A DNA stretch of 64,000 bases from Castellaniella sp036379515 (GTDB lineage: Bacteria; Pseudomonadota; Gammaproteobacteria; Burkholderiales; Burkholderiaceae_B), in contig NZ_DASVGN010000021.1 of assembly GCF_036379515.1 (NCBI RefSeq), positions 62,001-126,000 on the forward strand. The letters are read 5' to 3'. The notes beneath the pieces are model-generated. The model worked only from the letters and a program-made list of their open reading frames with translations. It was not told the origin of the DNA and ran no database searches. Of this stretch, positions 32,752 through 41,267 are shown piece after piece. Both the position numbers and the translations under genes were made by a program. Numbering within the stretch: the stretch's first letter is position 1; each line of letters starts with the position of its first letter.

Positions 32752-35700
32752 GACGGACGTGCCCGACGCCAGTGCGCCAGGCGCTCGAACATGAGATAGA
32801 TCACGGGCGTGGTAAACAGGGTCAGGAGCTGGCTGCAGAGCAGCCCTCCCACCATGGCCAGGCCCAGGGGTTGGCGCAGTTCAGCCCCCGATCCGGAAGC
32901 CAGCATCAGCGGAATGGCGCTGAAAAACGCCGCCAGCGTGGTCATGAGAATGGGGCGGAAACGCAGCAGCGCAGCCTCATGAATGGCCGCTTGTGGGCCC
33001 AGACCCCGATCACGCTGGGCTTCCAGCGCGAAGTCGATCATGAGAATCGCATTTTTTTTCACGATCCCAATGAGCAAAATGATGCCGATCACGCCGATCA
33101 TGTCCAGCTCCGACCCTGCGAGCCAAAGTGCCAGCAAGGCCCCGATCGCCGCAGACGGCAGCGTGGACAGAATGGTAATCGGGTGAATGGTGCTCTCGTA
33201 GAGTACACCCAGCACGATATACATCGTGACCACGGCCGCCAGCAGCAGCCACAGCGTGCTCGACAGAGACACCTCGAAAGCCCTCGCTGCACCCTGAAAC
33301 TGCGTATCGATGGAATCTGGAACATGCAGGCTCGCCCGAGCATCTCCCACCGCCTGCACCGCATCCGAGAGCGCGATGCCAGGCGCCAGATTGAAAGAGA
33401 CCGTGACCGCCGGAAACTGGTTCAACCGCTGTTCGGCCAAGGGCGTCACACCCGGCTGCAGATGCACCACGGTAGCCAAGGGCGTCACGCCACCACCGCC
33501 CGTGGGCACGTATAGCTGCTGCAAGGCCGAAGGACCGCTGGCAATGAGCGCCGCATCCGCCTCCAGGACCACGCGATATTGTGAAGACTGCGTATAAATG
33601 GTGGAAATCAGCCGCTGCCCGAAAGCGTCGTACAACGCGTCGTCAATGGATGCCTGGGTCACGCCCAGACGTGCCGCCGCATCACGGTCCACGACCACGG
33701 ACAGCGACGGCCCTTGGTTCTGCGCGTCGCTGCTCACGTTGCGCAGTTGCGGCAAAGCCTGCATGGCCTCGACCAGGCGAGGCGCCCACTGATTCAACGC
33801 GGCTGAGTCCGGGCTGGAGACCGTCATCTGATACTGAGCCCTGCTCACCTGGTCTTCGACCGACAACTCCTGCACAGGCTGCAGATAGGTCTGGAGTCCC
33901 ACGACCGAATGCAACGAGGACTGAAGACGGCCAATGACAAGGTCGGCGCCATCCGTGCGTTCGGACAAGGGCTTGAGTGTGATCTGCAGGCGCCCCGTAT
34001 TCAGGGTTGTATTGTCGCCATCAATGCCCACAAACGAGGTGACGGACGCAACCGCCGGGTCTTGCAGAACCCGGGCAACTGCAGCCTGTTGCAGCCCTTG
34101 CATGGCCGTGAAGGAAGCTGCCTGCGGCCCCTGGGTGATCGCAAGGATCGCACCGGTATCCTGCTGTGGGAAGAACCCCTTGGGAATGCCTATATAAAGC
34201 CCCGCTGTGACGAACAGGGTCGCCAGGGCCACCCACAACGTGGCACGCTGATGCGCCAGCACCCATTGCAAGCCTCGGTCGTACCAGGCCACCAGGCCAT
34301 CCATGGCAGCGCCCGCCCACTGCAGGAAGTGTCCATGCTTTTCCTCGGCTTGCGGACGCAGCATGCGCGCGCACATCATGGGGGTGAGTGTCAGCGAGAT
34401 CAGCAAAGACAACAGGATCGCCACCGACAGCGTGACGGCAAATTCACGAAACAGGCGCCCGACAACGTCCGCCATGAAGAGCAGGGGGATCAGCACGGCG
34501 ATCAAGGACGCCGTCAGGGACACCAGCGTGAAACCGATCTGTTTCGCACCGCGCAGCGCCGCCGCCAGCGGTGATTGGCCCTCTTCGATATGACGGGCAA
34601 TGTTCTCGATCATGACGATGGCGTCATCGACCACGAACCCCGTCGCAATCGTGAGCGCCATGAGGGTCAGGTTGTTGATACTGAAGCCCAACAGATACAT
34701 GAGCCCGAACGTTCCCACCAAAGACAGGGGCACCACCACCCCTGGGATCAAGGTGGCCCGCCACGTGCGCAGAAACACAAAAGTCACCGCCACCACCAGG
34801 AAGATGGCCAGCAGCATCTCGAGCTCCACGTGACGCACGGAATCTCGTATCGTGTGCGTGCGATCGGCCGCCACCTGCAGGCTGATCCCCGTAGGCAGCG
34901 TCAGCCTCAAACTGGGCAAAAGCGCCTGGATGCGGTTCACCACATCGATGACGTTGGCCCCCGGCTGGCGCTGGATATTGAGCAAAACGGCCGGCGTCCG
35001 GCCAAACCATGCCGCCTGGTTGCGGTCTTCAGCGGCCCGCTTCACTTGAGCCACGTCCCCCAGCCTCAGGGGCGCACCATTCTCGTAGGCCAGAATGAGC
35101 TGCTCGTACTCTGCAGGGTCCTGCAACTGGTCGTTGACGTTCAGTGTCAGCGACCGCTGTGGACCGTCAAGGCTTCCCTTGGGCTGGTTGACGTTGGCTT
35201 GCGTCACGGCCTTGCGCACGTCGGCCAGTGTGAGTCCATGCGCGGCCAAGGCCTGGGGATCAGCCTGAATGCGCACGGCCGGACGCTGCCCGCCCGCGAT
35301 GCTCACCAGCCCTACCCCTGAAATCTGTGCCAGCTTCTGGGCGACCCGCACTTCGATAAGGTCACGCACCTGGTACAGCGGGAGCGTCGGGGAGGTCACG
35401 GCCAACGTCATGACGGGCGTATCGGCGGGGTTGACCTTGTGATAAATGGGAGGCGACGGCATGTCGGCCGGCAGCAGGTTGGACGCCGCGTTGATGGCGG
35501 CCTGCACTTCCTGTTCGGCCACGTCCAGTGGCAGGCCCAGGTCGAACCGCAAGGTGATGCGCGAAGATCCCCCCGAACTGGTGGAGAGCATCTGCGAAAG
35601 CCCCGGCATCTGTCCGAATTGCCGCTCCAGTGGCGACGTCACCAACGCCGTCATGACATCCGGGCCAGCGCCCGGATACAGGGTCGTCACTTGAATGGTG

Positions 35701-35828
35701 GGAAAATCCACCTGGGGCAAGGCCGAGACGGGCAGCTCGCGATATCCCATGAAGCCCGCCAGCATCAACGCAATCATGGCGAGCGTGGTCGCCACGGGCC
35801 GGAGGATGAACGGACGTGACAGGTTCAC
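32748..35828 (-). CDS. mdtB: RND efflux transporter, MdtB-like
   Basis: A 1026-residue RND pump, partner of the MdtC-like protein. Markers are SALPQVDFPTIQVTTLYPGA at about residue 36, the relay motif GFVVDDAIVMIENIARHIEE, YLLGFSINNLTLMALTIATG, and ESTIHPITILSTLPSAAIGA. It starts by overlapping the stop of the adaptor gene and ends by overlapping the start of the next pump gene, so all are translationally coupled. The MdtB/MdtC assignment rests on gene order and sequence flavour; both are close paralogues. Confidence 0.9.
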   Translation of the reverse strand: MNLSRPFILRPVATTLAMIALMLAGFMGYRELPVSALPQVDFPTIQVTTLYPGAGPDVMTALVTSPLERQFGQMPGLSQMLSTSSGGSSRITLRFDLGLPLDVAEQEVQAAINAASNLLPADMPSPPIYHKVNPADTPVMTLAVTSPTLPLYQVRDLIEVRVAQKLAQISGVGLVSIAGGQRPAVRIQADPQALAAHGLTLADVRKAVTQANVNQPKGSLDGPQRSLTLNVNDQLQDPAEYEQLILAYENGAPLRLGDVAQVKRAAEDRNQAAWFGRTPAVLLNIQRQPGANVIDVVNRIQALLPSLRLTLPTGISLQVAADRTHTIRDSVRHVELEMLLAIFLVVAVTFVFLRTWRATLIPGVVVPLSLVGTFGLMYLLGFSINNLTLMALTIATGFVVDDAIVMIENIARHIEEGQSPLAAALRGAKQIGFTLVSLTASLIAVLIPLLFMADVVGRLFREFAVTLSVAILLSLLISLTLTPMMCARMLRPQAEEKHGHFLQWAGAAMDGLVAWYDRGLQWVLAHQRATLWVALATLFVTAGLYIGIPKGFFPQQDTGAILAITQGPQAASFTAMQGLQQAAVARVLQDPAVASVTSFVGIDGDNTTLNTGRLQITLKPLSERTDGADLVIGRLQSSLHSVVGLQTYLQPVQELSVEDQVSRAQYQMTVSSPDSAALNQWAPRLVEAMQALPQLRNVSSDAQNQGPSLSVVVDRDAAARLGVTQASIDDALYDAFGQRLISTIYTQSSQYRVVLEADAALIASGPSALQQLYVPTGGGGVTPLATVVHLQPGVTPLAEQRLNQFPAVTVSFNLAPGIALSDAVQAVGDARASLHVPDSIDTQFQGAARAFEVSLSSTLWLLLAAVVTMYIVLGVLYESTIHPITILSTLPSAAIGALLALWLAGSELDMIGVIGIILLIGIVKKNAILMIDFALEAQRDRGLGPQAAIHEAALLRFRPILMTTLAAFFSAIPLMLASGSGAELRQPLGLAMVGGLLCSQLLTLFTTPVIYLMFERLAHWRRARPS

Positions 35829-37048
35829 GAACGCGAACCCTGCGGTACGGGACCTCCAGCATCTTTTGCCTGGCCTGCAGGCACCGCAGCCGATGGCGCT
35901 TCAGGCGCTACCACTTCGACGGCGCTGCCCTCACGCAAGCGGTCCGTTCCCTCGACGACCACCGTGTCACCCACTGTCAGGCCTGACTCGATCACGACCT
36001 GATTGCCATCGTCCACCCCTGTCACCACCGGCACCACATGCGCCTTGTGCTGAGCATCGATGCGATAGACGAACTGCCCCGCCGAACTGCGCTGAACCGC
36101 GCGCAGCGGCAACACGACCCCGGATTCCAACCCCAGCCGCAGGCGCACCTGGACGAACTGGTTGGGGAACAGCGTATCGTCCGCATTCGCGAAGCGGGAC
36201 TTGAGCTGCACAGTTCCAGTCGCCACGTCGATCTGATTGTCCACCGCCAGCAGGGTGCCGGTCGCGACGACAGGGCCGTTCACGGCCTGCATGAGCTCGG
36301 TGCGCAAGTCCGGAATCGTACGACGGGCGTCCAGCAGGTCAGGCAACCTGCCCTGAGGAATCGCAAACACGACATCCATGGGCCGCAGCTGTGTGAGGAC
36401 GACCAGACCTTCGGTATCCGAGGCATGGACCATGTTGCCCACATCGACCTTATGCAGCCCAAGGCGCCCATCCACGGGCGCCAAAATACGGGTGTAACTC
36501 AGCTGCAGCTTTGCATTGGCGACCGCTGCCTGATCCGTCTGCAACTGCCCCTGCAGCTCGCGTACCTGTGCTCGAGCCGCATCCAGCTGCTGGCGCGACA
36601 CGGAATTCTGCTTGTACAAAGTCTCGTAACGCGTCAGATCGAGGCGCGCGTTCTCAAGCTGGGCCGTATGCTGGGCTTGCTGGCCCTGCGCTTGTTGCAA
36701 AGCAATCTGAAAGGGCTGCGGATCGATCTGCGCCAGAAGGTCGCCCGCATGCACCGATTGCCCGTCGACAAAGTGCAAGGCCTGCAACGGGCCATCGACC
36801 CGAGAGCGAACAGTGATGGTGGCGACCGGCGTGACCGTACCCAAGGCGCGCAAGGACCGGTCCACCTGCCCCGCGCGCGCTTGAACCACTGACACGGGCG
36901 TTGCTAGCGCCCCGACCTTGAAGCCGGGGGCTTGGGTCCCCGAATGGCCATGCCACCAGAACCACGCAGCCACGGCAGCCACCACGCACAGGACGACCAG
37001 CACCCGGGTTCGGCCCCAAAGCCGCCGAGTCGAGGAATCGGCCATCAT
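35825..37048 (-). CDS. mdtA: RND periplasmic adaptor, MdtA-like
   Basis: A 407-residue membrane-fusion protein linking the pumps to the outer-membrane channel. A single N-terminal membrane segment (about 15-31) anchors it. Then come the barrel-sandwich motif VRSRVDGPLQALHFVDGQSV, a long alpha-hairpin (about 110-190) ending LSYTRILAPVDGRLG, and a beta-barrel with FPNQFVQVRLRL. First gene of the efflux operon. Its ATG lies three bases after the zapD stop, so the pump may be transcribed together with zapD. No regulator gene is adjacent. Confidence 0.9.
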   Translation of the reverse strand: MMADSSTRRLWGRTRVLVVLCVVAAVAAWFWWHGHSGTQAPGFKVGALATPVSVVQARAGQVDRSLRALGTVTPVATITVRSRVDGPLQALHFVDGQSVHAGDLLAQIDPQPFQIALQQAQGQQAQHTAQLENARLDLTRYETLYKQNSVSRQQLDAARAQVRELQGQLQTDQAAVANAKLQLSYTRILAPVDGRLGLHKVDVGNMVHASDTEGLVVLTQLRPMDVVFAIPQGRLPDLLDARRTIPDLRTELMQAVNGPVVATGTLLAVDNQIDVATGTVQLKSRFANADDTLFPNQFVQVRLRLGLESGVVLPLRAVQRSSAGQFVYRIDAQHKAHVVPVVTGVDDGNQVVIESGLTVGDTVVVEGTDRLREGSAVEVVAPEAPSAAVPAGQAKDAGGPVPQGSRS

Positions 37049-37051
37049 GAG

Positions 37052-37804
37052 CTAAATGTTGCAGCGCGCGAGGCGAAAGCGGATGTCTCGCCCGGCCGGT
37101 TGAGGCTTGGCCGTATTGTCCTGGGCGGAAAACCGTACCCAGATGACGTATTTATTGGCGCTGATTTCGGGGAATACCCCCTGCGCAGGGTCGACCCAGA
37201 CGCGAAGCAGCTGGAAAGTCTTGCCGCCCAGCATTTCCTGGTAAGCCCCCTGAGTTGCCAGCTGATCTTGTGCATCGCCGGCATCGCGAAGCAGCTGCAA
37301 AATCAGTGCAACGCTTTTATACAAGGGCATGAAGGGACGTATCCAGCCATCCAGATCATGCGTACGAGCGCTCGAAGACTTGATCTGCCAGGCATAGTAC
37401 GACGGCAAATCGATAGGAGACGAACCACCCGGCACGGTGATGCGACCACGCAAACCTGCCAGCCATTCGTTCTCGCGCACCCCTTGGCCGATGCGCCCCT
37501 GATCGGCCAGATCGGCAGACGCCGACCGGATGTCGTTCAGCAATTTGTCGAGCGTGGGGCGATCCACCCCCGGATGTTCTCGCAACCCCGACAGCGCCGC
37601 ACGATGGCGGTCCAGATCTTGCAGCACCGCAGTACGCACGTCCGCACGGTCGCACATATCGAGCAACTCGAACAAAGTCGTCAAGGCAATCTGATGGCAG
37701 CGCGGGTCTTCGCCCTTGATGAAGAAAAACAGACGATCAAAGAGGTATTCGACCCTTAAGAGAGTCCGCACACGTTCGTTGCAAGGGTTTTCGTACAAAA
37801 TCAC
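37052..37804 (-). CDS. zapD: Cell division protein ZapD (YacF)
   Basis: Crosslinks FtsZ filaments at the division ring. The protein has 250 residues when started at the GTG at 37804, giving VILYENPCNERVRTLLRVEY, which matches the family start; the upstream open frame overlaps coaE and has no match. Family features: FFIKGEDPRCHQIALTTLFELL, LGGKTFQLLRVWVDP near the end, and the KYVIWVRFS strand. It follows coaE, 38 bases after its stop, as in most Betaproteobacteria. Confidence 0.92.
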   Translation of the reverse strand: MILYENPCNERVRTLLRVEYLFDRLFFFIKGEDPRCHQIALTTLFELLDMCDRADVRTAVLQDLDRHRAALSGLREHPGVDRPTLDKLLNDIRSASADLADQGRIGQGVRENEWLAGLRGRITVPGGSSPIDLPSYYAWQIKSSSARTHDLDGWIRPFMPLYKSVALILQLLRDAGDAQDQLATQGAYQEMLGGKTFQLLRVWVDPAQGVFPEISANKYVIWVRFSAQDNTAKPQPAGRDIRFRLARCNI

Positions 37805-37841
37805 GCAGCGAGATCCTACTCGTAAGGGTATGTCCGGCCGA

Positions 37842-38447
37842 TCATCGTGCTGCCTGGCTACACCAGATATCATGGAAACGACGCGTACGCGCACGCAAGG
37901 TATCCAGATCCGTCGTGCCGTCATTCAAGATGACGTCATCAGCGGCCGCCAGGCGCTCCTCCCGGGATGCTTGAGCGGTCATGATACGCTCAATGGTATC
38001 TTGCGTCAGCCCACTTCTGGACTGCACGCGCGAGATTTGCGTCTGCGGATCGCAGTCCACCACACAGATACGGGCAACCCGCTCGCGCCAGCGCCCGGAT
38101 TCCACCAAAAGCGGCACCACGAAGACGCAATACGGACCATCAGCCAACCGGGCCTGCATCCGCATGGCCTGATCGATCAGCGGGTGCAGGACCGCTTCGA
38201 GCTGCAGACGGGCAGAGGCATCATGAAACACCCGATCGCGCATCCAGCGACGGTCCAGGCCGCCGTCAGGCTGGATGGCCGCATCGCCAAAAACCTGACG
38301 CAAAGAAGTGATGGCTTCGCCATCCACCGCCGTAAGGCTGTGCGCAATCTGGTCCGCATCCACGATGGAGGCCCCCCACTGCGCCAGAAAATCGGCAACC
38401 TTCGACTTGCCAGACCCGATTCCGCCCGTCAGACCAATCGTCAACAT
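37842..38447 (-). CDS. coaE: Dephospho-CoA kinase
   Basis: Catalyses the last step of coenzyme A synthesis, phosphorylating the 3' hydroxyl of dephospho-CoA. The protein has 201 residues with the P-loop GLTGGIGSGKSKV at the N terminus, ASIVDADQIAH, the VVPLLVESGRW strand and a terminal lid helix (QTQISRVQSRSGLTQDTIER). It sits between the pilD-like gene and zapD on the same strand, the usual betaproteobacterial order. Confidence 0.95.
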   Translation of the reverse strand: MLTIGLTGGIGSGKSKVADFLAQWGASIVDADQIAHSLTAVDGEAITSLRQVFGDAAIQPDGGLDRRWMRDRVFHDASARLQLEAVLHPLIDQAMRMQARLADGPYCVFVVPLLVESGRWRERVARICVVDCDPQTQISRVQSRSGLTQDTIERIMTAQASREERLAAADDVILNDGTTDLDTLRARTRRFHDIWCSQAAR

Positions 38448-38506
38448 GGAGGTACCCCGCGCACCGAAACCCAGACTTTACCGCAGGTGGGCTGGCCACA
38501 GCCGGC

Positions 38507-39256
38507 TCAGGCAATCCCGGATCGAGTCAGCCACGCATCACCCCACAGCACAACCGGCAAGGCTGCCACGCTGATGCAAGGCCCAAATGCGCAGGCCCCT
38601 TGGCGGCGAATGCGAGACGAACATAACCAGGCAAGCCCGCCCAGCAAAGAGGCAAGCCACAAGACCAGGCAAGCCGAGGGGACACCGACCCAGCCGGCAA
38701 GGGCTGCAAGGTATTTGATGTCCCCCGCACCCAGGCCTTCACGACCTCGCCACCAGTAAAACAGGCCGGCAGCCGCAGTCAGCCCCGCCCAGACCAGCGC
38801 AGATGCGCTGCTGGCCGTGGTCAGTGTCAGCGGCCCCCATACCCAGGCCAGGATCATGAAAGGCAGAGTCAGCGCATCCGGAAGCAGGCCGCTACAGGCA
38901 TCGATCCAGGCAAGTGCTGCCAGGATGAACACTAGCGCCACCCAAGGCCACGCAGACGCCCCTTGCACCCCCAGGACAGCGCCACCCAGCGCTCCCAGCA
39001 GGAGGGCGGCAAAACCATCGATCACCGGACGCAAAGGGCTGGAATCCAGGAAAGCCTGAAAGAGCGTGCCCGAGGTGGCATCATGTCCCGCATACAGGCG
39101 CTGCGCATACGCCTCGGCCCAGCGCCGCATTCGCAGGCCGATCCCCGCCATGACCCCTACGGCCACGACCCAGGCAAGCCACCGGTACAAGTCGGTTCCC
39201 AATCGCCAAGCCCTCTTCAAATGCGTAGAATGGCGGCTTCGGAACCCGAACGCCAA
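38507..39256 (-). CDS. PilD-like prepilin peptidase (A24) without the cysteine domain
   Basis: Polytopic membrane aspartyl peptidase of up to 249 residues. Both catalytic aspartate regions survive: AWIDACSGLLPDALTLP and GLGAGDIKYLAALAGW. The N-terminal domain of classical PilD, with its paired CxxC motifs and methyltransferase role, is missing; the first 90 residues are an unrelated basic and hydrophobic stretch. The longest frame starts at a TTG (39256) close to the divergent lipoprotein gene; later starts such as 39151 are possible. In relatives pilB and pilC precede pilD, but no pilus genes are here. It may process other prepilin-like proteins or be a decayed pilD. Confidence 0.75.
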   Translation of the reverse strand: MAFGFRSRHSTHLKRAWRLGTDLYRWLAWVVAVGVMAGIGLRMRRWAEAYAQRLYAGHDATSGTLFQAFLDSSPLRPVIDGFAALLLGALGGAVLGVQGASAWPWVALVFILAALAWIDACSGLLPDALTLPFMILAWVWGPLTLTTASSASALVWAGLTAAAGLFYWWRGREGLGAGDIKYLAALAGWVGVPSACLVLWLASLLGGLAWLCSSRIRRQGACAFGPCISVAALPVVLWGDAWLTRSGIA

Positions 39257-39262
39257 TGCCTT

Positions 39263-39952
39263 ATGTCGCGCCGCCCCATTACCACTCTTTTAGGCTCTCT
39301 GGTAAGCCTGAGCCTGCTCACGCTCTTGAGCGCGTGCGCGCAGCAACGCGAACCGGGCTACTACAACATCCCGCGCGAAAGCACCACTACTGATGCGTTG
39401 CAGCGCGCCCAAGGCGCGGGGAGCGGTACGGCACCTTCGCAACTGCAATTTGGTTTTGGTGACCAAAACACCAAGCCGGCAAACCCTGCACCCACCGCTG
39501 CACCGGCCACAGCGGCAACGCCAGGCAGCCCTGCGGCACCGGCCGCCGGTACATCAGCCCCCAGCGCACTGCCTTCGGTGTTGACCGAAACCCGCACTTA
39601 CCTGGGTACGGTCCCGTGCCCAGACAGCAACGTGTGCTCAGCGACCCGCATGACGCTCACCCTGGCCCCCGACGGGCAGTGGCGTGCGCGCAATGCCATG
39701 CTGACCGGAAACGCACCCGCACAGACCGCCATGGGCTGCTGGTTCCTGACCGGCACCGACCCGACCCGCGTAGTACTGCAGTCGGGCAACCAGGCCTATG
39801 CTGCGCTGGAGCTCATCCAGTCGAACGTATGGCGGGTGATGCGCCTGAACGGGCAAGCCCCGCTGCTGGACGCGCGACTGACACGCCAGGCTGACATAGA
39901 CCCCATCGACGAGCTGGCTTCGCACCCGGCACAGGCTTGCCCGACGCATTGA
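39263..39952 (+). CDS. NlpE-like lipoprotein
   Basis: A 229-residue outer-membrane lipoprotein precursor with the lipobox LSAC (cysteine at residue 22). A low-complexity Ala/Pro/Thr-rich linker (about 70-105) leads to a C-terminal domain with YLGTVPCPDSNVCSATRMTL, which resembles the N-terminal copper-resistance/NlpE fold (YxGxxPCxDC). The second cysteine spacing differs from E. coli NlpE. Function is unknown; NlpE senses surface contact and envelope stress in E. coli. Its 3' end overlaps the convergent LuxR-type gene by 140 bases. Confidence 0.75.
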   Translation: MSRRPITTLLGSLVSLSLLTLLSACAQQREPGYYNIPRESTTTDALQRAQGAGSGTAPSQLQFGFGDQNTKPANPAPTAAPATAATPGSPAAPAAGTSAPSALPSVLTETRTYLGTVPCPDSNVCSATRMTLTLAPDGQWRARNAMLTGNAPAQTAMGCWFLTGTDPTRVVLQSGNQAYAALELIQSNVWRVMRLNGQAPLLDARLTRQADIDPIDELASHPAQACPTH

Positions 39953-40262
39953 AACCTGCCGGGACGACCACCCGGGAATCGGGTTCAGCCAGTGTCATGG
40001 CCGGCGCAACGGCCGGCACACACCAATACAGGCAGCGCTGAGTCAGCTCGACGGCATTGCGGACCCTGAGCTTCAGGAAGATTCTGGCGCGGTGCGCTTC
40101 GATGGTGCGCTGTGAGATGCCGAGTTCGGCCGCAATGATCTTGTTAGGCGTGCCCTGGGTGATATAGGCAGCGACTTCGCGTTCGCGCAGCGTGAGCGTG
40201 CCAAAAAGCGCCTGAACGGAATCTGGGTCTGGGTCTGGGCCCGCGTGCAAATCTGGATTCAT
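39813..40262 (-). CDS. LuxR-type helix-turn-helix regulator
   Basis: A 149-residue protein whose residues 20-80 form a complete GerE/LuxR DNA-binding domain: LTLREREVAAYITQGTPNKI, then LGISQRTIEAHRARIFLKL. There is no receiver or autoinducer domain. The C-terminal 65 residues are of low-complexity type and read antisense through the end of the NlpE-like gene, so they may be incidental. The acidic start contains a short DPDPD repeat from a GTCTGG-type DNA repeat. Its leader holds a perfect hairpin covering the ribosome-binding site (40263-40295). Confidence 0.75.
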   Translation of the reverse strand: MNPDLHAGPDPDPDSVQALFGTLTLREREVAAYITQGTPNKIIAAELGISQRTIEAHRARIFLKLRVRNAVELTQRCLYWCVPAVAPAMTLAEPDSRVVVPAGFNASGKPVPGAKPARRWGLCQPGVSVARPAAGLARSGASPAIRSTG

Positions 40263-40295
40263 GAATGCCCCCTATCAGTTTTTATGGGGGCATTC
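40263..40295 (-). promoter_or_regulatory. Leader hairpin covering the LuxR-type gene ribosome-binding site
   Basis: GAATGCCCCC (40263-40272) and GGGGGCATTC (40286-40295) form a perfect 10-bp stem with a 13-base AT-rich loop, directly abutting the ATG at 40262. In the mRNA the right arm of the stem is AGGGGGCAUUC, so the Shine-Dalgarno-like AGGGGG is paired. It could act as a translation switch, or as a dyad operator. Confidence 0.6.
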
Positions 40296-40360
40296 TGTCA
40301 TGAGGCACCGCGCCGTACACCTGCCATTTCTAACAGGCCATTTCTAACGGCACCAAAACC

Positions 40361-41209
40361 TTACCCGCGCTGAAATTCCAGGTTATCGATGAGCCGCGTG
40401 CGTCCCAATCGGGCGGCCGCAAGGACCACAAGCGGCTCGCCAGCGGCCACTTCGTCGGTCGAAGGCGAGCCCAGATCGCGTTGCCGGCGCACGGCGACGT
40501 AATCCGGTACCCAGCCTCGTTTCTTGAGCGTCTGCATGCCTTCAGCCTCCAGGTCGTCCACGCCTCGTCCGGCCCGGATTTCATCTCGCACGTGCTGCAG
40601 CAAGCGGTAGAGCTGTGGCGCTTCCGCGCGCTCCTGGGGGTTCAGGTAGCGATTGCGCGAGGACAGGGCCAGCCCATCGGCATCCCGCACGGTTTCATGG
40701 GCAATGATCTCGACCGGCAACTGAAACTGACGGCACATGGCGCGTACCACCATCAGCTGCTGATAATCTTTCTTGCCGAACACCGCCACGCTGGGCTGCA
40801 CACAGGAAAAGAGCTTGAGCACCACCGTGCTGACACCCATGAAAAAATCGGGGCGAAACTCGCCTTCAAGAATCTTGCCCAATGCTTCTGCCGGCTGAAT
40901 GCGAAAATTCTGAGGCTCGGGATACAGCTCGCGCTCATCGGGTGCAAACAGCACATAAACATCGCGGGCGGCCTCCAGTTTTTCAACATCTTCGGCCAGC
41001 GTACGCGGGTACTGGTCGAAATCCTCGTTGGGGGCAAACTGCAGGCGATTGACGAAAATGCTGGCCACCACGGGGTCGCCATGCTGGCGCGCCAGGTGCA
41101 TGAGCGACAAATGAGCCGCATGCAGATTTCCCATGGTAGGAACGAACGCCACGCGCAGCTGCCCACGCAACTGATCCCGCAATTCTTCGATGGTGTGAAC
41201 AACTTTCAA
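40361..41209 (-). CDS. panC: Pantoate--beta-alanine ligase
   Basis: Joins pantoate and beta-alanine with ATP to make pantothenate, the precursor of coenzyme A. It has 282 residues, with the HIGH-like motif in VPTMGNLHAAHLSLM, SIFVNRLQFAPNEDFDQYPR, FFMGVSTVVLKLF, FGKKDYQQLMVVRAM and the KMSKS-like LALSSRNRYL. The TTG at 41209 is taken as start because GGAGG lies six bases upstream and LKVVHTIEELR is the family beginning; the frame extends to 41257 without support. Confidence 0.95.
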   Translation of the reverse strand: MKVVHTIEELRDQLRGQLRVAFVPTMGNLHAAHLSLMHLARQHGDPVVASIFVNRLQFAPNEDFDQYPRTLAEDVEKLEAARDVYVLFAPDERELYPEPQNFRIQPAEALGKILEGEFRPDFFMGVSTVVLKLFSCVQPSVAVFGKKDYQQLMVVRAMCRQFQLPVEIIAHETVRDADGLALSSRNRYLNPQERAEAPQLYRLLQHVRDEIRAGRGVDDLEAEGMQTLKKRGWVPDYVAVRRQRDLGSPSTDEVAAGEPLVVLAAARLGRTRLIDNLEFQRG

Positions 41210-41267
41210 GAGAGCCTCCGGTCTCCAGTCCAGCGTCCCGTCTGAGCCAAACCGCACAGACGGGGCG

